Source of the DNA: Porphyra umbilicalis
Taxonomy: Eukaryota > Rhodophyta > Bangiophyceae > Bangiales > Bangiaceae
Direction of reading: 5' to 3'
Assembly (NCBI GenBank): GCA_002049455.2
Contig: KV918894.1
Location: 1-64,000 of the forward strand
Length of the DNA stretch: 64,000 nucleotides
A program made the translations under genes and the position numbers. The notes below the pieces were generated by a model that saw only the letters and a program-made list of their open reading frames with translations, was not told the DNA's origin and made no database searches. Position 1 is the first letter of the stretch. Each line of letters opens with the position of its first letter. Shown in pieces: positions 45,251-56,734 of this stretch.

Positions 45251-45931
45251 TCAAACGGAGACGATCCGGCGCATCGGCGGCCCGTCAAAGTCTGCTCGCT
45301 GGGAGCAGTTCACGTCGAACGGGTGGGGGGAGCGCGACTGCACGTCGCCCTCGGGCGGCAAAAAGAAACCACTGATGACAGGCCGCACGTTGCGGACGCG
45401 GCGGATCTCCGAATAATCGAAGGCGCTGCGGTACGGCTTCACGCGCCAGTTGATTGGCGCGATGTCCTCGTCCTCCGACTTGTCCTCCAGGTAGTCGTTG
45501 TCGTCGTAAGCGTCGACGTCAGGGCGATCAGGGCCGCCACCGCCACCACCGCCGCCTCCGCCACCACCGCCGCCTCCCCCACCGCCACTGCCGCCGCCGC
45601 CGCTTCCACACTGGCCGGCGCTGTTGTCCCTGGTGGCGTCGGAGCCGTCCTCGGACCCTTCGTTGGCAGAAGGCGGGGGGAGTGGCGGTTCTGGGTCGCC
45701 GCCAGCTGCGAAGCCAGACGCGGATCCCGCACGGTTGGTCTTACGACCACCACCGCCATGCGCGCAATTGGCAACGAATGGGGAGGAGAACACGGAGAGC
45801 AATAACAGGACGCAAAGGGGGGGGGTTGATAACCCCGTCGTAAACGTCGCCCGAAAAGGGGCCGGCAAGGCGAGACAATGGTCAAAGAAGCCGCTCCCCG
45901 CCGGGGGGGTAGGCGCCGAGATCGACGCCAT
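45251..45931 (-). CDS. Unknown protein: hydrophobic N-terminus, Gly tract, conserved-looking tail
   Basis: A 226-residue ORF from ATG 45931 (MASISAPTPPAGSG). Residues about 35-57 are hydrophobic (PPLCVLLLLSVFSSPFVANC), like a signal or membrane segment. An acidic, Pro-rich part and a run of about 20 Gly follow. The tail is well mixed: an acidic patch (YLEDKSEDEDIAPINWRV) followed by KPYRSAFDYSEIRRVRNVRP and GFFLPPEGD. That tail looks like a real folded domain, but I know no family for it. It sits 270 bp beyond the copia LTR fossil. Confidence 0.5.
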   Translation of the reverse strand: MASISAPTPPAGSGFFDHCLALPAPFRATFTTGLSTPPLCVLLLLSVFSSPFVANCAHGGGGRKTNRAGSASGFAAGGDPEPPLPPPSANEGSEDGSDATRDNSAGQCGSGGGGSGGGGGGGGGGGGGGGGGGPDRPDVDAYDDNDYLEDKSEDEDIAPINWRVKPYRSAFDYSEIRRVRNVRPVISGFFLPPEGDVQSRSPHPFDVNCSQRADFDGPPMRRIVSV

Positions 45932-46168
45932 GAGGTCCAGAGCTCCGTCACGCCCACCAATGATCGGTGGACGCCGATTTTACGCCTGTAGGGCGGAAAA
46001 AACAGCGGACGTGGGGATCCCAGGGAGGGTTCGGGAGTGCCGCGGGCGGCGTCTCCTTAAGTCGACTGGAGGCGGATCCGGACACCCCGGCCGTGTGGCC
46101 ACGGGCGAGGGGCTGCTCAGGGCATTTAAGTGCCACAGGAAGCGAATTTCCTGTGGGATCCGATCCTC
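45932..46168. other. Short spacer
   Basis: No feature supported between the two minus-strand ORF blocks. Confidence 0.4.
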
Positions 46169-47979
46169 TCAGATATCCCCTGTGGGCAACGGTAACGACC
46201 CCATTCCCCTGTCACGATGCTGAGTTCTTTCGCCCCACCCCGCGTTAGTCGACGCCCGTGGTGATAAATAACCGTTGGAAAAGACAATACGGAGGGGGGA
46301 CAGGCGCTGGGCGGCCGTGTCGCACGTGGGGGGCAGAAGCGCCGCTTTCTCGGTGGTGGTGGCGCCACCCCCGGGGGGGGCCGAGCTCGGGTCGGCCTTG
46401 TCGTCCGGGAGGGGGGGGGGGGAGCCACCTGTCCAACAGGAGTGTGAGCCGCCATGGCCTTCGCGCCATGCCCCTGCGAGCGCCCCGCCACAGCCGGCGC
46501 CGACTGCAACAGGGGCGACTCCTAGGCGGCTGCAGCACCGCAGCGGTCGACTGTCGTCAGCACGCAGCCGCTGCCGCTGCTTGCGGCGCCGTGCGCACCG
46601 TGCACCGCCGCCCCGAAGCCGTTTCCATCCCCCTCGCCTTCGGGGAAAGGCACCACCGCGCACGGTTGGCGGTCGGGACTCGGAGGGGCGGGATCGGCCG
46701 CCGACGGGCTGACGCCGGCGAGCGTCTCCGCCGCCGCTGCGGCACACTGACGCCTGCGACCGGGCGTCCGACGACGCGCGCCACGGTCATCGCGCCATAG
46801 CTGGCCGGGCGGGCCCCGCGCTCGCGCGCCGCAATGTAGCTGCACGCGCCGCTCGCCGCGGCACCGACGCCAGCGCGACGCGTTTAACAGATGGGGGAAG
46901 GGGGCGCGGAGCTTTCTGTTGCTGGCAAAGGAGGGAGTCGGCGCCAGCCGGCTGCCGGACTTCGCGTCTTCAACGGGGGGGGGCAAACGTACCTTGTCCT
47001 CGGCGGCCGGGGGCAGCGGGGATGCCGCTGGCCCGGTGGTGCTGAAGGTCCCTGTCGGCGCCACGCACCCTTCAGCCCCCCTATTGCCGGCCCCCTCGTA
47101 CTGCCGCCCCCGTAGACAATGACCGTCTCCCCGAAGCTTCCACAACCCCCGTTGTTGGCGTGGGTGGCGTCAACGCACGCCTCGGTGGGCGCCTCGCTCA
47201 TCGGCGCGCCGGCGGGGGTGCCCACCAAAGGCGCGCCACCTGGTCGGCTGCTGCAGCAAGTCGTCAACCCGCCCGCCAACACCGACACGTCGCGTACCGC
47301 GCCGTAGTTCTCGCGGCTGCCATCCCTGTCACTCGTCGAGCCGTCGCTGGCTTCGGCGCCGACGTCGGCAGCTGCTGCGGCTGCACACTTTGCAACCCTG
47401 CCTGCGCTGTCGTGTGTCTTACGCCGCCCTCCGCTGCCACTGAGATGCCGTCGGCGTCCGGCGCAGGGGCGGCGTGGGAACCGCCTGCATAGTAGGGAAG
47501 GGGTCGGTGGATGGGGCCATGGCGCGGTGTAGGCCAACGGGGGGGGGAGGATCGCGCGCCAGTTGCCACATTGGCGGGAGCGACCCCTTCGACCGCGCTC
47601 GGCCGCCGCCCCTACAGCTGGTTCCTGTAGGGGTACCATCGCCGCTGGCATCCGAGGCGTCGGACATTGCCGTCGTCGTTCCCCTCCCCGTTTTCGAAGT
47701 GCATCGTGCCTCCACCTGCACCACCGCTCGCCCCTGCACTCGGCTCGTCGACCGAGCCGCCGTCCAAGCGGCGCCGCTCGACCGACGCGTCCAAAGACCG
47801 CTCTCTGCCCCGCCCCGCCACTGCGGCCACCGCATGGAGGCGTAGGGCGCCGCGCGCGGCCTCCAGCGTAAATCGAACCGCAGCAGGAGCGACCTCGCGG
47901 CGCCTAGCCGCCTTGCATACGCTGGGAGAGGGGGCCTACGGCATCGGGCGGGTCTCGCCCGCGCCACCGCATTCGCCAC
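46169..47979 (-). CDS. GC-rich unknown ORF block
   Basis: The minus strand is open in turn in three frames. The most protein-like part lies around 47.1-47.3 kb (YGAVRDVSVLAGGLTTC, EACVDATHANNGGCGSF, GETVIVYGGGSTRG); another near 47.65-47.8 kb reads GGTMHFENGEGNDDGN. Frame changes again fall at G/C runs (for example near 46974-46982). Composition-driven opening elsewhere makes the extent uncertain. No family recognised. It could be one gene of about 500-600 codons. Confidence 0.3.
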
Positions 47980-48614
47980 CTCGTCACCACTCGACGGTGA
48001 TGGATGACGCGGGGGATTAGGCGTCGTCTTGTGGCGCCTGCACGACCGTTTCGGCGACGGGACCGGCGCTTGCTGTGCTGACCGCCGCTGCCGTCAGGGT
48101 CCGGCGCTATTTTGGACGCCCGCCGGGGTTTTGAGGACGGCCATCGTGCCCCCACCCTTCCTGACGCATCCGGCGGTACTATACCGCCGCGGACTCGTGA
48201 AGGGCCGCGGAGCCGGGCGCCCTGCCCTGAACCCGCGGCTCCGCTGATGCCCACCTTCGCTGGCGGGCGAGCCGCCATTCGGCCCCGTGTGCAGGCCCAC
48301 GGTTTAGTGCATTCTTGCATGCCGTGGCCCTGACACAGGTGAGAAAGCCGGCTCGTATCGGTGATTGCCGTAGCTGCGCGACACCGGGCCGCCAACAAAT
48401 GAACTCCCCTGTCCAACAACGCCACGGAGCCCTCCGCCACCGACCTGACCGACTTCCAGAGGAAGAATCGGCGGCTGCCGGCAGCGTCTGCGCCGGCGAG
48501 GAAAATGCGCTGCAGAGCGGACAAAGGGGGACCACACCGGTGGGGCCAGGGTGTCATACAGGAGTGTTGGCGAGCGACTAATCCACTGGTGACGAGCGAA
48601 CGACTAAGATAATT
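47980..48614. other. No gene seen
   Basis: Open frames only as composition by-products; no motif. Confidence 0.4.
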
Positions 48615-49406
48615 CTAGCTTGTCGCTGTTTCCGAGCGCCCCCTCTTTGTACCTCGCGCACTCTCCTGTCCATTCTCTTGCTCAATTCTAAATCGGATAC
48701 AAAGAAGGGTGGGAACCTTCCCGTCAACGGCCACCTCGTAGGACCTCTGAAGCTCCTCCCGCCACATCTCCCGTATCTTTTTCATAACCGTGTTGCCCTT
48801 CGAGAGCAGGTTCACCTGCGCCTTACCCAGCTTGCCACCTGCTCGCCGCAGGAAGCCCTTCGTCGGCGCGTACCTCTTCCACCCATCATCCGATGCCAAA
48901 ACCAAGTCGTCGACCGACTTGAGCCCACGGGCGACGACCTGGTTGGAATGTCGGGGAGCACCACGCCACGCCTCGGTGAGGTCGGCGCCCTTGCCCGAGG
49001 CTGTGCCCGTCGCCCGGTTCGTCTCGTGCCCGCTTCGACCCGTCCCGGCTTGGTTGTCCAAGACCGCCGGAGTGCCCAGTGTCACCGGCAGCTGGCCATC
49101 GGCCTGGCCATCGGAGGTCGGCGGGCGAAACGAGCGTGGAGGGTGCGCGTCGCAAGCGCGGTCGGTACCCGCAACCGCGAGCCGCAGCTTCTCCCCCGCC
49201 GCGACGGCGTTGCCGAGTACCAGCGCAGCCAGTTCCTTGAGCCACGGCTCGAGCGGCACGGCATCTGCGGGGCAGAAAGAAGAAGCGGATGTAAAGAGGA
49301 GTAGGTTGTTGTCGGTGGGTGGGGTGGGTACCAAAAAGGCAGCTTGCAGCTGTGCGGCAGGGTGAATGCCGATGTTCTGCTCGACGTAGTCGTCAAACAG
49401 CGACAT
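48615..49406 (-). CDS. Unknown protein, divergent partner of the tyrosine recombinase gene
   Basis: A clean ORF from ATG 49406 (MSLFDDYVEQNIGIHP) to 48615, 263 residues. The frame is open 54 codons further upstream but that part is poor in normal peptide. It has an N-terminal helical half (PWLKELAALVLGNAVAAGEK), a polar linker, and a basic helical C-terminal part (NTVMKKIREMWREELQRSY, KVPTLLCIRFRIEQ), ending in KRGRS, a possible nuclear signal. No family recognised. Its start is about 520 bp from the ATG of the recombinase-like gene on the other strand, so the two may share a promoter region and belong to one element. Confidence 0.65.
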   Translation of the reverse strand: MSLFDDYVEQNIGIHPAAQLQAAFLVPTPPTDNNLLLFTSASSFCPADAVPLEPWLKELAALVLGNAVAAGEKLRLAVAGTDRACDAHPPRSFRPPTSDGQADGQLPVTLGTPAVLDNQAGTGRSGHETNRATGTASGKGADLTEAWRGAPRHSNQVVARGLKSVDDLVLASDDGWKRYAPTKGFLRRAGGKLGKAQVNLLSKGNTVMKKIREMWREELQRSYEVAVDGKVPTLLCIRFRIEQENGQESARGTKRGRSETATS

Positions 49407-49927
49407 GTTGGGGCAGGTGCTTGGGGAGAAAGAGGCCTGTGTGGGCGGAAAATAGTGCTGCCGGGAACGGCGCAGCCGGCGGTTGCTACTAGGCTTCGGC
49501 AGATGAGCCGGCAGGTGGACGACAAATGCGCGCCAGCATTTTCGAAGTGCCACGTTGCGGTTTTTCACACGTAGCCCCCCTTCCTGTCCTCAAATGGATC
49601 AGGAACGGCACATCATCTGCGCGCCGCTGCCTCTCGGCAGCCGTAGTCACCCCCAGCTGCCGCTCAAGGGCAAATCGCCTGTAAACTGACTGTGAGGACA
49701 GGACACGAGCTTTCGCGATTGCATGCCCAGAGGCTCTGTCTGACCAACGGCTGAGCCCCTGTCCCGCAGTCCCGCCAGGTTGCGTCCGGCCGTCGACATG
49801 CACAAACCTTTTACTGCTCGGCTGATGCAGCCTCTTCGGACCAGATCAGGCCACAACCACCTCTCCCTTCTCCGTATCACTTTTATATGCTTCCATTGAG
49901 CAGCTGCCCGCCCCCCCACCTCTCATC
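49407..49927. promoter_or_regulatory. Shared divergent promoter region, inferred
   Basis: Non-coding gap between two divergently oriented genes. I see no certain TATA box; TATATG at 49883-49888 is the nearest candidate, 40 bp before the plus-strand ATG. Confidence 0.3.
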
Positions 49928-52900
49928 ATGGCGCCGCTTTTGCCCGAGGGGCACCTGCCCGCAGACGCTGCTATTGACCTTGACGCGATCTCTCGTGGTC
50001 TCTTTTCCGGCGCGACAAGTACTAAGTATGATTCCTATATCAATGAGAAGCGGGGGTGGGTTGAGTTTTGTGAGGCGCGGGACTTGGACCCGCTTGCCGT
50101 GTGTGAAGTGAACGGCAGTTGGGTGGATGCGTTGGTTTACTCGGGGCGGGTCTGCGGCACAAGGCCAGCAGCCTCTTAACCCCCAGACGACCCGCTCCCA
50201 GCGCCCTCCAGGAACATTCCCACTCTCACGCCGTCGCAGAGCGCACGGCGCACCTCCCGAGGGGGAGCTCACACCCAGAGGGCGGAGCCTCTAACCACCC
50301 CACAAGTCCCGACCATCCTGCCGAGCTCAACCCGCTAATCTCCCGGAGCTGAGCCCCTAATGGGTCGCCCAAAAACACAAATACAATCAAGTACATGTCA
50401 AGTACACGCCACAAATACATGACAGGAGGTGTCACAAAGTCCCATCATACTTCGGACTTGTCCCGAAATACATGTGGGCTTGCATGCAATACGTTGCTTC
50501 TTACACGGAAATACCGCCGGACTTGTCGCTGCCAATGCACCTTGCCATGTGGAGCTGCTGAGCCATGCTCAACACTCCCCCCAGGTCCACATGGGCGCAG
50601 GGTGTGCGGGCCACGTCCCGATGTCGCCATCGGGAAAACGTGACCGCGGCAACAGTCGAACTCCGGGTGCCTGCCTCACAGGCAGGAAACCCAGGTGCAG
50701 TTGGTATCGATACCAACCAAAAAATCACCCACAACAGATGCCCCCGTACGAAGGCCCATGTGAAAGAGGACGTCGAGCTGACCGAAATGATTGGACAGCT
50801 CCGTCAGAGTCCATCAGACGGCGGAGACATGACCCGCCGCCCGGCCCGGCCGCGAAGAACAGTAGCGCTACTATCCATCGACTTGGTTCGTCTCATCCTC
50901 GAGGATGCGGTAGGCCTTGCCACCGACCGTGTAGCCAACAAAGCGGCCGACGTCGGTCCTTGGCTCCAGCTTGCGTTGCTGCTTCTTGGGTTTGAGCGCC
51001 CACGCCCGGCTCCCCAAAACGCGGAATCCCGCGACGTTGGGGCGTCGACTCGTTAAGGCGTCCAGCGGTGTCACGTCCAGCCCCGCCTTGGGGGACCGGT
51101 TGAGCACATGGACGACAGAGGCCAAAGCCTCAGCCCATAGGTCTTCCTCCGCTTCGGAATCGAGAAGAGCAGCACGCACGCGCTCCATCAGCGTGCGGTT
51201 AACCCGCTCCGATTTGCCGTTCTGATGTGACTTGTACGGCGCTGTCATCTCCGACGTGATGCTCTTGTCCTCGTACCATGCCTTGAGGTCGTTGGTGACG
51301 TACTCCTTGGCACCGTCATGACGAACGCGCTTGACCTTGACACCCGTCAGCGTCTCAAGCTGCTTGATACGCGTCTTGAGAACATGCGGTGCCATCCCTT
51401 TCGTCTTGATAGGCGTTGCCGTGATGAACCCCGTGGAGTCCTCCAGCGCCGTCATAAAGGAGATGGAACCACCCAGCGACTCAGTGAGTGTGCCACCGAT
51501 GTCGGTGTGCACAAGTTCGCACTTGGTCGTCGCTGTAGACGAGCGGGGGCTCGGCGCCTGCACCATCTTGCCGTCCACACACGGCACACACACAGTGCCA
51601 ATAATGCGCTTGGCGTCTGCCACTGACGACGGCATGCCGTCGACCATTGTGGCCGCCCTCTTGAGGTTCTCTAACCCCAAGTGGTTGAAACGGCGGTGCA
51701 ATAGCTCCGCCTCCCCAGCTATACGCGTGGATGCCGCGTTAGCGGACGCCTGGACCGGCGTCACCTTGAGCACATACTGCTCCAGGTCGTTCACCTTGCC
51801 GACCACCGACGCCTTGTCGAGCACTCCGCTCGAGCGAACAGCATCCCCGTCGCTAAGGATGTAGCAGGCGTTGTCAACAAACACCACCGCACCTCGATTG
51901 CGGTCGACCGCTCGAACCGTCGGCAGGTTGCTAGTCAGGTCCGGAACGAGCATAGCCTCCTCGAGTACCATGCGCGTCTTGGTGTTCCCTTTGCCAACGT
52001 CCACGGAGACGTGGCCGTGCCCCTTGATGGGCACCTTGTCGCCGTTGGCCAAGGTGACCTCGGCCCCGCTTCCCGCCGTCCGGATGGTGAAGCCCTTATC
52101 CCCGGCGGCCATGTGGTTGGTTGCGCCAGAGTCGAGCACCCAGGTTGATATCCCGCGTGTACTCCCGTGAGCCTTGCTGCTCCCGGAATTGCCGGTGAAA
52201 GCAGTGTAGGCCAGAGCGGCACCCGCGCTGGGCCCGCCGCCGTGGCCGCCTTCACGACCACCACCGCCGGGCTTGCCCTTGCCCTTGGCCTCGTCCGCCT
52301 TCTTCTTGTAGCAGTCGCGCTGCATGTGCCCTTTCTTGTTGCAGTAGAAGCACACGACCGACTTCTTGTCAAACGACTTCTTGTGCGCCGCTGCCGCAAA
52401 GGCTTGTGACTTGACACTGCCAGAAGGCTTGGACGCGGCGACGGTAATGCTCCGCTGCTCCACTTGCAGCAGCTTAGCCGTCACGTCCGACATGAAGAGC
52501 TTGGTGTCCTTGTTCTCCAAGACCGTCCTGAGCATCCCGTACGCTGATGGGAGCCCCGACAAGACACGCAGTGCGAGCGCGTTGTCGTCCACCGGGTTAC
52601 CGAGCGTGGCGAGCTCGTCCCGGATCATCTTGGCGCGCGACGTGAACTTGATGATGTTCTCGTCGCCGCCCTTCTTCAGGCTGCTCAGCTCGTCCATGAG
52701 CCGCAGCAGCTGCGCGTTGTCACGCGCCTCGAGCGTGACCTTGAGCGCGTCCCACGCCTCCTTGGCCCTGTCCACCGACGTGACTGTGTTGAGATGCACG
52801 GGCTTGACCGACATCTGGACGGTCGCCAGCGCCGCCTTGTTCATGGCGTCCCACGCTTCGCCCACCGGGTCGGACTTCTTGTCGTCCGACGCAGAAGCCG

Positions 52901-54387
52901 GGCGGTCCGTCACGACCGCCGCCCATAGCTTCTCCTTCTTGAGCTGCGCACGCTGGTACGCCGCCCACACCTTGTAGTCGTCGTCCAGCTGCGCGAACCG
53001 CGGGCCGCCAAAGCGGCCGTGGTCTGACATGTTGACGACCTCGGCGCCGCACAGCGCCGCACTGACGACGTAGGGAGCAGAGAACGCCCGCCCGACGCCG
53101 GAACACACCGCGACCCCAGCAACGTCGTCTCGCCAGCGACCGCAGGGAAGACGACAGTTACCACCAGCGACAGCTGGGCCCATAACCTGTGACGTGAGCG
53201 GTAGTTGGGTGAATGCGTTGGTTTACTCGGGGCGGGTCTGCGGCACAAGGCCAGCAGCCTCTTAACCCCCAGACGACCCGCTCCCAGCGCCCTCCAGGAA
53301 ACATCCCCACTCTCACGCCGTCGCAGGGCGCACGGCGCACCTCCCGAGGGGGAGCTCACACCCAGAGGGCAGAGCCTCTAACCACCCCACAAGTCCCGAC
53401 CATCCCGCCGAGCTCAACCCGTAAATCTCCCGGAGCTGAGCCCCTAATGGGTCGCCCAAAACATAAATACAATCAAGTATGTGTCAAAATACACACCACA
53501 AGTACATGACAGGAGGTGTCACAAAGTCCCATCATACTTCGGACTTGTCCCGAAATAGATGTGGGCTTGCTTGCAATACATTGCTACTTACCCGGAAATA
53601 CCGCCGGACTTGTCGCTGCCAATGCACCTCGCCATGTGGAGCTGCTGAGCCATGCTCAACACCGTGAGCGCGGAGACGGGTAGGGACGTGGCCCGGTTCT
53701 TCCACTGGAGGACAGACTCCCTGCTGAAGGGGAATTCGATGGGCGAGCAGCTCCGTGAGGCGATGCGGGCTCACTTTGCGCCGACGCGTGGCCTTTCTAG
53801 CTGGTCTGTTATCACTTCGGATGTCGAGAAGATTTCCCCCACTTTTTCTTGTAACCCTGCCCCCTCCGACGACATGACGGCCATGTACAAGGGGCATGCC
53901 ATTACCAGGACGAGGCTCGGAGAGCTGGAGGTGCGTCGCGTGGACCCGATTGAACCTTTCCACCTTTTGCCCTGCTGGTCGAAGCACTTTGCCGGGCGCA
54001 CGGTTGAGGACATTGACACTCCGATGTTGATGGCATACTCCTCAACGTTGCTGTGCGCCAACCTCCTGCTCCGCTATGATGAACTCGTGATGCTACGGTA
54101 CGTTGTTTTGTCTGTCGTTTCCGGCTGTTGTGAAGTCGTACTTGAAACGTGGATCCACCGGTGAGCCGACTGTCGGGACGCCCTGGGCGCGGTGTGCAGC
54201 GCCAATGACTCGATTTTTTCCGTATGTTTCGATGGATCGCTTCGGTCCCCTCTTTCTCAGTACGGAGCACATGGGTATGAGCACGAATGGTATCAAGGTG
54301 AGCATCAACATGGCGACTAAGAACTCACTCAAGCGCCGTGTGTACGTCTGCCAGCCGTGGCCAGGTCCCCTTGGTTCCGACCCGAGG
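49928..54387 (+). pseudogene. Tyrosine-recombinase-like gene split by a copia insertion
   Basis: The first piece (49928-50101) starts MAPLLPEGHLPADA and reads DSYINEKRGWVEFCEARDLD, resembling the N-terminal helical (core-binding) domain of tyrosine recombinases. The second piece lies beyond the copia element (53667 on) and reads ARFFHWRTDSLL, then LLCANLLLRYDELVML near 54050-54095, where the Arg fits the first catalytic Arg. A likely intron (GTACGT at 54100 to CAG before 54263) leads to NGIKVSINMATKNSLKRRVY, which fits the strand and catalytic Lys region. Another donor (GTACGTTG) follows GSDP at 54387. His-x-x-Arg and Tyr motifs were not found. The family could be Crypton-like or the recombinase of another element type. 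The copia insertion has disabled it. Confidence 0.6.
50102..53661 (-). mobile_element. Ty1/copia element with both LTRs and target duplication
   Basis: Fossil LTR element in minus orientation. LTRs lie at 50102-50574 and 53188-53661, begin TGTTGAGCATGG and end CA on the minus strand, and differ at about two dozen positions by hand comparison, so the insertion is not very recent. CCGTG is duplicated just outside (50097-50101, 53662-53666). The primer site TATGGGCCCAGCT follows the upstream LTR. The body holds one long ORF (53030-50871) with UBN2-type gag, a zinc knuckle (CFYCNKKGHMQRDC), protease (WVLDSGATNHMA), a pre-integrase finger (LLHRRFNHLGLENL) and the integrase core. Reverse transcriptase and RNase H are absent, so the element is incomplete and could move only with help. 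It lies in the recombinase-like gene. Confidence 0.95.
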
Positions 54388-54879
54388 TACGTTGAAACGA
54401 TTTCGGCATTGTTTTCTTTTTTTTTGTCTCTTGTCTTTGTGCTTCATTTGGCGGCATTTGGAGTCACCATCCCCCCCACCAGCGACAAATATGTGGGTGG
54501 CTCGCCCGGTGTACTGGAAGAGAAGGCCGCCAGCTGTGGCCGTCACGGCGGGCGAGGAACCGAGGTACCGGTGGGGGTGGCACGTCGCCGGCGCCCCTCG
54601 TTTACTGGATTGTGTCCGTGACGCCAGCGCAATGCGGGGCAGTGGGGCTTTTGGGGAGTCGCTCATGGTCGGGGCAGCGGCCAGATGCGGTACGGCGGGG
54701 GGGAGCGGGCGCCGCGGCCGGCGCGGCGTCAACGCCCATCCCTCACCGGCGCGTGTCGGCGGAACAGCGTGAGCTGGATGGGGGGGCGGAGAAATGCGTC
54801 GTCAAGGGAGTGCAACGATCACAGCGGCAACGCCACGGCAGAGGGGGAGAGATAGCGCATAGACCGAGAACGGCGAGAG
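54388..54879. other. End of recombinase-like gene not resolved
   Basis: A T-rich tract and CACCAG at 54476-54481 make a plausible acceptor for the intron starting near 54388, but the peptide after it in any frame lacks recombinase motifs. The gene end is therefore unknown. Confidence 0.35.
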
Positions 54880-55760
54880 AGGAAGCCGCAATCCCCCCCC
54901 TCCCGTCCCCCCCACGAAGCGCACGTGCGCACCGGTACACCAGGCGAAAAAGCGCACCGGTGTGCCGAGCGCACGAGAGCACACGCGCATCGACGCACCG
55001 CACGCACGGGTGCAGCGGCGCACGGGGTGCGCCGTTGCATGGGGCGCATCGGCGCACTTGTATGCGAGGGGGGGCGCTGGGGAGCGTGGAAGAACTAGCA
55101 TGGGCGCTCGGCGGCACCCGCACACGGGGACCGCAGTGGCAACGGCACGCGGGGCGCACGGGCTCAGCAGCGCACGGGAGGGGGGCGCGACGGCGCGCGC
55201 GGGGACGCGCGTTGGAGCTCTGGGCGCACGTCGCACGGGCGCACCGGCACTGATGGCGTCCGGACACGCCGGCGCGCGGGGGGTTCGCGGCGCAAACGCG
55301 CTTGGGGCGCACTGGCACTCGAGGCGCACCGGCACACGACGCCCCGTGGAGTAAGGGCGCGCGGGGCGCTTGGGGTCGACCGGCAGTGGGGGCGCCCCGA
55401 CGCTTCCGGCGCACCGGCACACCGGGCCGTCGCCCGGGACGTCTGAAAACATAGGCGCGCGGGGCGCACCGGCTCACGGTGCCCCCGGTTGTGCTGGCGC
55501 GCGAGGCGCTCGGGGCGCACCCGCGCTTGGGGCGCATCGGCAGTCGGGGCGTTACGGCGCTCGGGAAGTCTGTCCGCTCCGGTGCCCCGCGCGCACCGGC
55601 AGTTTGCGCCCCCGGGCGCGCGAGGGCGCAAGGCGCTCGGGGCGCGCCGGCGCAAGACTCTCAACGGCGTTTCGGGCGTCTGGGCGCATTGGAGCGCGGG
55701 GCGCACCGGCGCACGGTGACCCCAGACGCACGGGCGCGCAAAATGCTCGGGGTGCACCGG
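54880..55760. repeat. Degenerate GC-rich minisatellite, about 33 bp
   Basis: Words such as GGCGCACCGGC, GGGGCGCATCGGC and GCGCGCGGGGCG recur at roughly 30-35 bp. In one plus-strand frame near 55.45-55.77 kb they translate as variants of GARGAPAHGA, so all frames stay open. I take the long ORFs here as by-products. Confidence 0.65.
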
Positions 55761-56734
55761 CGCTTGTCGTTTACCGGCGCTTGGGATGTCAAAGGCCGAG
55801 AGCACAACAAGCGGGAAGGAGGGACGTGACGGACTGGGCGGCCGACGGGACCTGGGAGGCCCACGGGAGGTAGGCGGCGGCGGTATTTAAGCTGCCGGCG
55901 GTAGCGGCGGCCGGCAGGCCGGCGGGACACGGCCTGCAGCACTAACAGGGTGGCGCCGGGAAGGTGGCGCCGGCAGGTGGTAGGCGGGCGACCGTCGCGA
56001 CGCCGCCAGTAGCAGGACGGGCATGTCCACGGCACGCGGCCGGCGGCGGCGCGTGCGAGGACTGCAGCGGCGCGGCGGCGGCGGAACGTGGGAGGGGGCG
56101 GCAGATGAGCGGCGGCGACAGGAGGCAGCCGGCGGCGGGACGGCGAAACCAGCAGATGGGCGGCACCGGCGAGAGGCGGCGGCAGGTATGCCGATGCGGC
56201 AGCACGTAGGCGAAGGGGGCAGGCAACCGACAGCGGATGGTGGGCGACCGTGGCAGGTGGACGCCCGCGGAAATTGAGCGGCAGGGGCAGGTCGGCGGCG
56301 GCGGCTGGCTCCAGGCCGTCAGACGGCCGGCCGGTCAGGGAGAGCGTCCAGCCCCCGGTGGGTGCCCGTTGGCGGGTGGGCGCATGGGGGGGCTGGAACC
56401 CCGGCGCGGGTGCGCGCGCATTACCTGGGCGACCTGGTGCTTCGACGCCCAAGAAGGGTGAGTGGGCTGGGCCGGAGGAACGGGGCGGGAAAAGCAAGGC
56501 GGTCAGCGCGGGCGAAGCGGGGCGGGCAGCGAGGGGCAATCAGCGCCCGATCGAACCCCGTACATTCAGCCTGCCCGGCGATTGCACGCTGCAATTTGAT
56601 TGGGCCGCTGAGAGAGAGAAAGAGATTAGCGTGTGTTGGTCTCGAAGGAGAAAGAAACGAGATTCCTCGCCGCAGCGGTGCGGCGTGCAAACATCGGCTA
56701 AGAAAAAACGACTGGGCGTATTTTTCTGCTGGTT
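55761..56734. other. GC-rich stretch, no gene supported
   Basis: GGCGGC/GCCGGC-rich DNA to about 56.47 kb with composition-opened frames on both strands; then more balanced sequence. No motif. Confidence 0.35.

Noticed and set aside
54743-55805. Long minus-strand ORFs as a secreted repeat protein
   Set aside because: They follow a degenerate 33 bp minisatellite that opens every frame on both strands.
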